Positions 6,773 to 11,828 of a stretch of DNA of 11,828 nt are shown here, one piece after another; the stretch's first letter is position 1; every line of letters starts with the position of its first letter. A program made the translations under genes and the position numbers. The notes beneath the pieces are model-generated. The model saw only the letters and a list, made by a program, of their open reading frames with translations, was not told the DNA's origin and did no database searches. Source of the stretch: Holdemanella porci. GTDB lineage: Bacteria > Bacillota_I > Bacilli_A > Erysipelotrichales > Erysipelotrichaceae. The stretch is from positions 1 through 11,828 of the forward strand of contig NZ_JAHQVB010000061.1 in NCBI RefSeq assembly GCF_019052655.1, given 5' to 3'.

Positions 6773-7354
6773 TTATAACCACCTTTCGATAATTTGAAAC
6801 AATTGCGTAAGACCATAAGAATAGGCAATCAAAGATAATGGCTTACCCAAAAGAATGATCCAGACAAATTTTTTGAGTGACATATGTGTCAGTCCTGCAA
6901 GCATACACAAGAGATCATCAGGTGCACAAGGTAAGAAAATAGCTAACATAAAGAAGGTATCAAATTTATTTTGATCATATGTATACTTCATATATTTGTC
7001 GTAATCTTTCTTTTTACATAATTTTAGAATGATTCTATGACCATATTTACGAACAAGTAAAAAGATACATATGGATCCGATACAAATACCTATATAGTTA
7101 TATATAAATCCATTGACTGCTCCAAAAGCTGTAATACCCAAGGCACTTGATGCACCACCGGGAATAATGGGGATAATCACTTGAATGATTTGTAGAAAAA
7201 TAAAAAGTAGGGGTGCCAAAATTCCTGCCTTAGATAGTGTAGCCTGTAGAAGCTGTGGATTTGTGAAGTATCCTTGGGAAAAGAAATAAACGCAAATAAG
7301 AATCATAAGGATCAATCCAAAGTGTGTTATGTTTTGTATGTTTTTATTTGTCAT
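6773..7354 (-). CDS. DedA/VTT-domain (TVP38/TMEM64, SNARE-associated) membrane protein
   Basis: A 193-residue polytopic inner-membrane protein. The N-terminal helix (12-28) is followed by the VTT domain: a Gly/Pro-rich re-entrant-type segment IIPIIPGGASSALG (about 60-73), the helix ending FLLVRKYG (98-105), and the second conserved block FLPCAPDDLLCMLAGLT (140-156) with the acidic pair Asp146/Asp147, then GKPLSLIAYSYG (170-181). Proteins of this superfamily act in membrane lipid handling and envelope homeostasis; several are linked to undecaprenyl-phosphate or phospholipid translocation. Which subgroup this one joins cannot be told here. The ATG at 7354 has the SD GGTGAT. It is the first gene of the run leading to the regulator and kinase. 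No convincing promoter hexamer pair was found in the AT-rich 7355-7519 upstream region. Confidence 0.88.
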   Translation of the reverse strand: MTNKNIQNITHFGLILMILICVYFFSQGYFTNPQLLQATLSKAGILAPLLFIFLQIIQVIIPIIPGGASSALGITAFGAVNGFIYNYIGICIGSICIFLLVRKYGHRIILKLCKKKDYDKYMKYTYDQNKFDTFFMLAIFLPCAPDDLLCMLAGLTHMSLKKFVWIILLGKPLSLIAYSYGLTQLFQIIERWL

Positions 7355-7519
7355 AAAGTATCACCATGATTAATATAACGAATAATTATTAAGGTTCTTT
7401 AGTGATAAATCTTAAAGTTTTCTAAATAATTGAATAAAAAAGGTTGGAAAAGTGGATAAAATAAAAAAATATGGGTTTGAAAAATAGTGCAAATTGTAAT
7501 AAATGCTTTATATAAAAGG
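7355..7519. other. AT-rich non-coding upstream region of the DedA operon
   Basis: The stretch has no ORF with SD support. It must contain the promoter for the minus-strand DedA-regulator-kinase run, but only weak hexamers are present: a TATATT 20-30 bases before the dedA start, and TTGCAC further up without a good partner. The interrupted repeat CTTTA...TAAAG near 7400-7420 could be a regulator site, at low certainty. Confidence 0.3.
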
Positions 7520-7523
7520 AAAA

Positions 7524-7552
7524 CAAAAAACTTGTGTAAATTATACACAAGT
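7524..7552 (-). terminator. Intrinsic terminator of the MATE gene
   Basis: ACTTGTGTA (7530-7538) and TACACAAGT (7544-7552) form a 9-bp stem with 5-base loop. On the minus strand the stem is followed by a U tract (TTTTTTG counting the last stem base). It starts one base after the MATE stop codon. Confidence 0.85.
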
Positions 7553-7553
7553 C

Positions 7554-8878
7554 TTATTCATAAGCTTTGTATGTACGAATAAGCAATGGAAGTTCAGCCA
7601 TCAACATACCCATCCATCCAGCTAGATATGAGTATGGTAAAGCTTCTATGCCTAGATGTAAGCTAAATACAAGTGGGGCAGCTACAATAACTCGAACTGT
7701 CATATTCACTAGACTTGAAATGAGCGTAATTTTTAAATCGCCAATCCCTCTAAAAAAGCCTTGGATTCCATTGGTGAAGGCAGGAAGAATATACATGATG
7801 GAAATTAAATGTAGATAAGTCACTCCATGCATAATAACTTCTTCATCTTGTACAAATAGACACATCAATGGTTTTGCGAAGATAAAGCATACTAGAAAGA
7901 TAAATATACCGTAGATGGATTCTAAAACCATTCCGCAACGAAATCCTTCCTGCATACGATTTTTCTTTCCGGCGCCCTTATTTTGTGCCATTAAAGCTGT
8001 CATGGAGTGAGCAATGTTTTGTTCCGGGGTATACGCAAAGTCATCAATTCGATTGACGGCCGTAAAGGCAGCTACAACCGATACACCCATTGTATTGACA
8101 ATCATTTGAATACCAAGCTTTCCAAGTTGTACAGTCGCCTGCTGCATTGCACTTGCCCAGCCATACGCAATGGTTCTTTTTAATAATGAAATATCAAAGA
8201 TAAGCCACTTTTTACCCAGTTGTAGAAGTGGCACTTTCTTTTGTATATATAGAATACAGAATAGGCAACATAAAGCTTCACAAATCACAGTAGAAATGGC
8301 ACATCCTTTACTTCCTGCATGTAAAACGACCACAAAGAATAAGTCTCCAAAGATATTTAAAATGGAACTGATAATTAAGAAATATAGGGGTGATTTACTG
8401 TCGCCTAAAGCGCGTAGTGTACTCGCAAAAAGTTGTATAAAAAGGTAAAAACTAAACCGGCAAAGATGATTTGGAGATAGGTATTAGTCATATTGAAAAT
8501 AGATGAATCTACCTGCATAAATTTAAGAGTTTGTGGCGAAAAAAATATGCAAATCAGTGTTAATACAAGTGAAAATACAAGTCCTGCAAGCATGGTTGTG
8601 CTCATTTGACGAGCGAGTTTTTCTTCATTTTTAGCCCCATAATACATGCCAATCAATATGCTTGCGCCCATACAAAGTCCATTTAGAAATAGGATGAATA
8701 ATGTCGTGATTGGATTACAAATTCCGACTGCGGCTAAAGCTTCTTTTCCAACAAAGTGCCCTACAATAATACTGTCAACGGCATTATATGTTAATTGGAA
8801 TAGATTTCCCAATACTAAGGGAATGGTAAAGTGAACTAACATAGGCATGATTTTGCCTTGTGTCATATCTTGTGTCAT
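7554..8878 (-). pseudogene. MATE-family multidrug efflux transporter, frameshifted
   Basis: The two halves together give a MATE antiporter of about 441 residues with 12 membrane helices, which would export drugs or metabolites with Na+ or H+ influx. The N-terminal half (8405-8878) has the family opening GKIMPMLVHFTIPLVLGN and the block NAVDSIIVGHFVGKEALAAVG. The C-terminal half (in frame from about 8426 down to 7554) has the second MATE repeat, with TAVNRIDDFAY, ALMAQNKGAGK and GFFRGIGD. Between them the frame changes at the five-T run (8427-8431, minus strand). One extra T would join YNFF to ASTLRALGDSKSP and restore the whole protein. As read, the product stops at 8405 after about 157 residues and would not transport. 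The ATG at 8878 is chosen over an upstream TTG (8884) because the SD AAGGAAG is spaced 7 bases from it. Confidence 0.9.
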
Positions 8879-8903
8879 AATCAAACTTCCTTTTTTTGTT
8901 CAT

Positions 8904-8932
8904 ATTTTGCGCTTTTTCATCCAAAAATTCAA
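8904..8932 (-). promoter_or_regulatory. Promoter of the MATE gene
   Basis: On the minus strand TTGAAT (-35, 8927-8932) and CAAAAT (-10, 8904-8909) have a 17-base spacer. The -10 is imperfect, but the position fits the SD and start at 8878. Confidence 0.45.
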
Positions 8933-8937
8933 TATTA

Positions 8938-8946
8938 TGTTAGAAT
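8938..8946 (+). promoter_or_regulatory. Extended -10 promoter of the rhodanese-TtcA gene
   Basis: TGTTAGAAT matches the TGnTAnnnT extended -10 form. The -10 ends only 6 bases before the ATG at 8953, so transcription would begin at or very near the start codon. No SD is present between them. Confidence 0.5.
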
Positions 8947-8952
8947 AGTCTC

Positions 8953-10089
8953 ATGAAAATTTCAGTAGAACAATTAAAACAATTAAATAAAGAAGAATAT
9001 ATCTTAATTGATATTCGTGATGCCGAAGAAGCCTTTAAAAATCCAATCGAGAACAGTATTGTATTAAGTGGAGAAAGTGTTTTATCCAAAGAATTTGATT
9101 CAACTAAGAAGATTATTGTCGTTTGCGCTCAAGGCTATGTCAGTGATGTTGTTGCACAAAAATTGCAGGAAAAATATGAAGCGTATAGTGTAGATGGTGG
9201 GTATGTTTCAATCGTTATGGATAAGATGAACACAAATGTGTCGGATGATTTTTGTGCACAAGTCGAAAGAAGTATTATTAAAACGTATCGAAGAAAGATT
9301 TGGTCAAAATTTACGAAGGCTATCCGTGATTATGAGCTTGTCAAAAAAGGCGATTGCATTGCGGTGTGTATTTCGGGTGGAAAAGATTCGATGTTGATGG
9401 CAAAATGTTTTCAAGAACTGCATAAACATTCACCGGTTCATTTTGATGTGAAATATATCGTAATGGATCCAGGCTATTCAAAAGAGAATCGCGAGGTTAT
9501 TGAAAAGAATGCCAAAAAGCTAAATATTCCAATTGAAATCTTTGAGAGTGATATTTTTGACAATGTTTTTAATATTGAAAAGAATCCATGTTATATATGT
9601 GCAAGAATGCGAAGAGGTCATTTATATAACTATGCCAAGAATTTAGGGTGTAACAAAATAGCTTTGGGACACCACTATGATGATGTGATTGAAACCATTT
9701 TAATGTCGATGCTTTATGGGGGACAAATTCAAACGATGATGCCAAAGTTACATTCAAATAACTTTAAGGGTATGGAAGTCATTAGACCACTATACTTGAT
9801 TCATGAAGATGATATTAAGATTTGGGCAAAACACAACAATCTGTATTTCATTCAGTGTGCATGCAAATTCACTCAGGCTTGTGCCAATGAAACATGTTTA
9901 ACACAATCCAAGTCAAAGCGTTTAGAAATGAAAAACTTAATCAAGGAATTGAAGAAAGTCAATCCGTTTGTAGAGCAAAATATTTTTAAGAGTGTAGAAA
10001 ATGTAAGCCTTAAAACCGTGATTGCCTATAAGGATGATCATGCAAGACATCACTTTTTAGATACGTATGATGAAGAGGGAAATGGATAG
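8953..10089 (+). CDS. Rhodanese domain fused to TtcA-like PP-loop ATPase (tRNA thiolation type)
   Basis: A 378-residue cytosolic two-domain protein. Residues 1-90 form a rhodanese domain with the active-site loop VVCAQGYVSD (Cys58), which can carry a persulfide sulfur. A linker leads to an adenine nucleotide alpha hydrolase domain with the PP-loop SGGKDS at 141-146, LGHHYDDVIET (238-248) and the CxxC pair Cys213/Cys216 in CYICARMRRG. Further cysteines at 302, 304, 310 and 315 could supply the third cluster ligand. TtcA-family enzymes adenylate tRNA C32 and insert sulfur using a [4Fe-4S] cluster bound by three cysteines; by analogy the N-terminal rhodanese may deliver sulfur in cis. The precise tRNA position modified is inferred, not shown. 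ATG 8953 is the only start fitting the rhodanese N-terminus, yet it has no SD. The last residues (TYDEEGNG) follow the catalytic domain. The gene is divergent from the MATE gene. Confidence 0.88.
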   Translation: MKISVEQLKQLNKEEYILIDIRDAEEAFKNPIENSIVLSGESVLSKEFDSTKKIIVVCAQGYVSDVVAQKLQEKYEAYSVDGGYVSIVMDKMNTNVSDDFCAQVERSIIKTYRRKIWSKFTKAIRDYELVKKGDCIAVCISGGKDSMLMAKCFQELHKHSPVHFDVKYIVMDPGYSKENREVIEKNAKKLNIPIEIFESDIFDNVFNIEKNPCYICARMRRGHLYNYAKNLGCNKIALGHHYDDVIETILMSMLYGGQIQTMMPKLHSNNFKGMEVIRPLYLIHEDDIKIWAKHNNLYFIQCACKFTQACANETCLTQSKSKRLEMKNLIKELKKVNPFVEQNIFKSVENVSLKTVIAYKDDHARHHFLDTYDEEGNG

Positions 10090-10112
10090 CTTCTCTCTTT
10101 TCATTTTTATTT
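10072..10112 (+). terminator. Weak terminator after the rhodanese-TtcA gene
   Basis: GAAGAGGG (10072-10079) can pair with CTCTTTTC (10095-10102), including two G-U pairs, followed by ATTTTTATTT. The loop is long (15 bases) and includes the stop codon, so the call is tentative. Confidence 0.35.
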
Positions 10113-10133
10113 ACAAAAATGTAATAATTTACA

Positions 10134-10161
10134 TTGACTATTTTTCACTACGTTCTATAAT
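10134..10161 (+). promoter_or_regulatory. Sigma-A promoter of the S10 peptidase gene
   Basis: TTGACT (10134-10139) and a perfect TATAAT (10156-10161) are spaced by 16 bases. The predicted start near 10168 gives a 19-base leader with the GGAGG SD. This is the strongest promoter in the window. Confidence 0.8.
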
Positions 10162-10186
10162 GGAATTATTGTGGAGGAAACGAATT

Positions 10187-11641
10187 ATGTATAAAACAGA
10201 AAGCTTTAAACCAGATACTTTTAAACCCGCTCGTTTTGAGTCTGATGGAAAAATTACATTGTCAGGAAAAGAAATTCCATATCATACAATTTGTGAAGAC
10301 AATGTTATCTATGGACCAGATGGAAATCCAGTCGCATCAATTTTCACGTATGCCTATTTTAGAAGCGATGTAGAAGATACAGCTGATCGTCCTGTTGTCT
10401 TTGCGTATAATGGAGGTCCTGGGTCGAGTTGTATGTATGTTCATGCAGGTTTTCTAGGAACGCGTCGTATGCAGTATGATGAAGTGGATCGTGAAAGTGC
10501 TTTTGGACCTTATAAAGTCATTGATAATCCAGATTGTTTGATTGATATTGCGGATATCGTATTGATTGATCCTGTTGGAACCGGATATGGTGTATTGATT
10601 GATGAGAGTAAGAAGAAAGATTTCTTTGGCATTGAACAAGATGCAGAAGCCCTATTGACAGTTCTTGAAGCTTGGGTTCGTCGTTATAATCGTGGTTTGT
10701 CACCAAAATATTTATGTGGCGAAAGTTATGGATGTACTCGTAGTGCAGTCGCTGCAGGAATTGCTGCCACAATGGGAAGAGAAAGAGGCTATGGTATTGC
10801 CTTTGATGGTATTGTGTTTATTGGAAATACGGTTACTGTAGGTAAATACTTTGGTGAAGGCTTACCTGTTGAAACAAGTGTATTGGGATTTCCTACATAT
10901 GCAGGTGTAAACTGGTATCACAATCATCCAACTGATCAAAGTGTAGAAGATTTTGTGAAAGAAGCAAAGGCTTTCGCAGACCATGATTATGTACTTGCAC
11001 TTTATAAAGGAGAAGCCATTTCGGAAGAAGAAAAAGAACATATCTTAGAAAAAGTAAGTTATTATACAGGTGTTTCTAGAGAATACTTGATTCGTCATGG
11101 CTTAAAAATTGATGATGATGATTATCGTCAAGAAGTATTAAAGACAAAAGGAAAAGCTGTATCTCGTTATGATGGTCGTGTGACTCGTCCATTATTAGAG
11201 CCCGAACAAGATGAAATCAAAAAGGCATTGTGGGATGATGCGACAGCCGATCGTTACGATACATTCTTCTATGCTGCATTTACAGGAGATCTACTTCCAA
11301 AATTAAATGTAAAATTAGACCGCAACTTTATTCCAGGAACTGATTATTATATGCATTGGGATAAAGAAGAAAAGAAAGGTACAACCGCAGAAGAATTGCG
11401 TTATGCAATGACACGTCGTCCAGGAATGCGTGCATTCTTTGCGAATGGATGGTTTGATCTATGTACTGAATTTGGATATGCATGGCACACAATGGATCAT
11501 GCTGGACTTCCAAAAGATCGTGTATTCTGGAAAGGATACCAAAGTGGACATATGATTTATCTTGGTGAAGATAATGTTCATGAATTATGTTCAGATATTC
11601 GTGATTTTATTCTTGGTAAGAATCCTAAATCTCAATTTTAA
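10187..11641 (+). CDS. S10-family serine carboxypeptidase, cytosolic form
   Basis: A 484-residue peptidase S10 protein that would cleave C-terminal residues from peptides. The S10 hallmark NGGPGSS is at 75-81. The nucleophile Ser180 lies in CGESYG, the catalytic Asp424 in ANGWFDLCTEF and the catalytic His455 in YQSGHMIY, so the triad is complete. DPVGTGYG (128-135) is the usual oxyanion-side block, and FTGDLLPKLN (365-374) is a typical late motif. There is no signal peptide or membrane anchor, so it acts in the cytoplasm, perhaps in peptide recycling. The open frame extends upstream to 10067, but the start at 10187 is chosen because GGAGG (10173-10177) is well spaced from it and the upstream part overlaps the promoter and the previous gene. 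Codon use is rich in CGT and GAA and more ordered than its neighbours, consistent with good expression. Confidence 0.92.
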   Translation: MYKTESFKPDTFKPARFESDGKITLSGKEIPYHTICEDNVIYGPDGNPVASIFTYAYFRSDVEDTADRPVVFAYNGGPGSSCMYVHAGFLGTRRMQYDEVDRESAFGPYKVIDNPDCLIDIADIVLIDPVGTGYGVLIDESKKKDFFGIEQDAEALLTVLEAWVRRYNRGLSPKYLCGESYGCTRSAVAAGIAATMGRERGYGIAFDGIVFIGNTVTVGKYFGEGLPVETSVLGFPTYAGVNWYHNHPTDQSVEDFVKEAKAFADHDYVLALYKGEAISEEEKEHILEKVSYYTGVSREYLIRHGLKIDDDDYRQEVLKTKGKAVSRYDGRVTRPLLEPEQDEIKKALWDDATADRYDTFFYAAFTGDLLPKLNVKLDRNFIPGTDYYMHWDKEEKKGTTAEELRYAMTRRPGMRAFFANGWFDLCTEFGYAWHTMDHAGLPKDRVFWKGYQSGHMIYLGEDNVHELCSDIRDFILGKNPKSQF

Positions 11642-11646
11642 TAAAT

Positions 11647-11675
11647 GGCTCACTTCGGTGAGTCTGTTTATCTTG
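11647..11675 (+). terminator. Hairpin with TTCG loop after the S10 peptidase gene
   Basis: GGCTCAC (11647-11653) and GTGAGTC (11658-11664) pair over seven positions with one G-U, closing a stable TTCG tetraloop. The tail TGTTTATCTT is only moderately U-rich, so termination may be partial. The stem begins five bases after the stop codon. Confidence 0.65.
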
Positions 11676-11750
11676 TGATGATAAATAATGGAAAAATAGT
11701 GAACTTTTAATGGAAGTAATTGGCTTTTTGAAAGTCACAACGGAATCACC

Positions 11751-11773
11751 GAAATGTTTCAATGAAACATTTC
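11751..11773. repeat. Perfect inverted repeat with 10-bp arms
   Basis: GAAATGTTTC (11751-11760) and GAAACATTTC (11764-11773) are exact complements around a 3-base AAT centre. There is no U tract beside it, so it is not a terminator by itself. It could be an operator, an RNA hairpin, or part of a dispersed intergenic repeat; the sequence alone does not decide. Confidence 0.6.
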
Positions 11774-11786
11774 TCAGATTGTTGAC

Positions 11787-11823
11787 AAAAGCCTATACCT
11801 TTTCGTAAGGGCATAGGCTTTTT
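11787..11823 (+). terminator. Strong intrinsic terminator at the right edge
   Basis: AAAAGCCTAT (11787-11796) pairs with ATAGGCTTTT (11813-11822), and an inner CCTT / AAGG stem is separated by a small internal loop. A T run follows on the plus strand. On the minus strand the tail TTTTGTC is weaker, so it may also serve a minus-strand gene beyond the window. It lies 145 bases past the S10 stop codon. Confidence 0.8.
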
Positions 11824-11828
11824 ATTGT

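Noticed and set aside
10067..10186. N-terminal extension of the S10 peptidase by 40 residues
   Set aside because: It overlaps the end of the previous gene and the TTGACT/TATAAT promoter; GGAGG supports the start at 10187.
11710..11808. A 32-codon plus-strand ORF (MEVIGFLKVTTESP...) running through the inverted repeat
   Set aside because: It has no SD, spans a perfect hairpin and ends inside the terminator stem, so it is most likely a chance reading of an intergenic repeat.

Overview
The window looks like a chromosomal segment of a low-GC, AT-rich Firmicute. Shine-Dalgarno sites are strong (GGAGG, AAAGGAG, AGGTGATC), promoters are sigma-A-like with extended -10 boxes, and protein families are of Firmicutes type. 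An Erysipelotrichaceae-like gut or oral bacterium is my best guess from codon and family style, but no rRNA or tRNA is present to fix this. No phage, CRISPR array or intact transposon is visible.

Left part (1-2440): a minus-strand PLP enzyme of the YnbB/'aluminum resistance' (methionine gamma-lyase-like) family is divergent from a plus-strand class I mannose-6-phosphate isomerase (manA). manA is broken by a one-base deletion in an A run near 2065. manA converges on the next gene over a shared hairpin terminator.

Middle (2438-7354): a minus-strand AAA_14/DUF4143 ATPase has its own promoter. That promoter is bracketed by two copies of the perfect palindrome TGTAGAATTCTACA. A third copy, within a 33-bp direct repeat, overlaps the stop codon of the upstream gene. 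This is the most interesting regulatory structure here. Upstream on the same strand is a compact run: a DedA/VTT membrane protein, a possible 17-codon ORF, an OmpR-type response regulator and a multi-pass sensor histidine kinase (ATGA overlap). It ends in a long hairpin terminator and probably forms a signalling operon for envelope or membrane conditions.

Right part (7520-11828): a MATE efflux gene (minus) is broken by a one-base deletion in a T run. Divergent from it is a plus-strand rhodanese / TtcA-like PP-loop protein (tRNA thiolation type) that appears to be leaderless. A cytosolic S10 serine carboxypeptidase follows with a textbook promoter. The window ends with two further hairpins, one a clear intrinsic terminator.

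Two homopolymer deletions in under 12 kb suggest either recent gene decay or base-calling error; raw reads would tell. I see no evident multi-gene novel system. The palindrome-controlled ATPase and the DedA two-component operon with its micro-ORF are the best leads.
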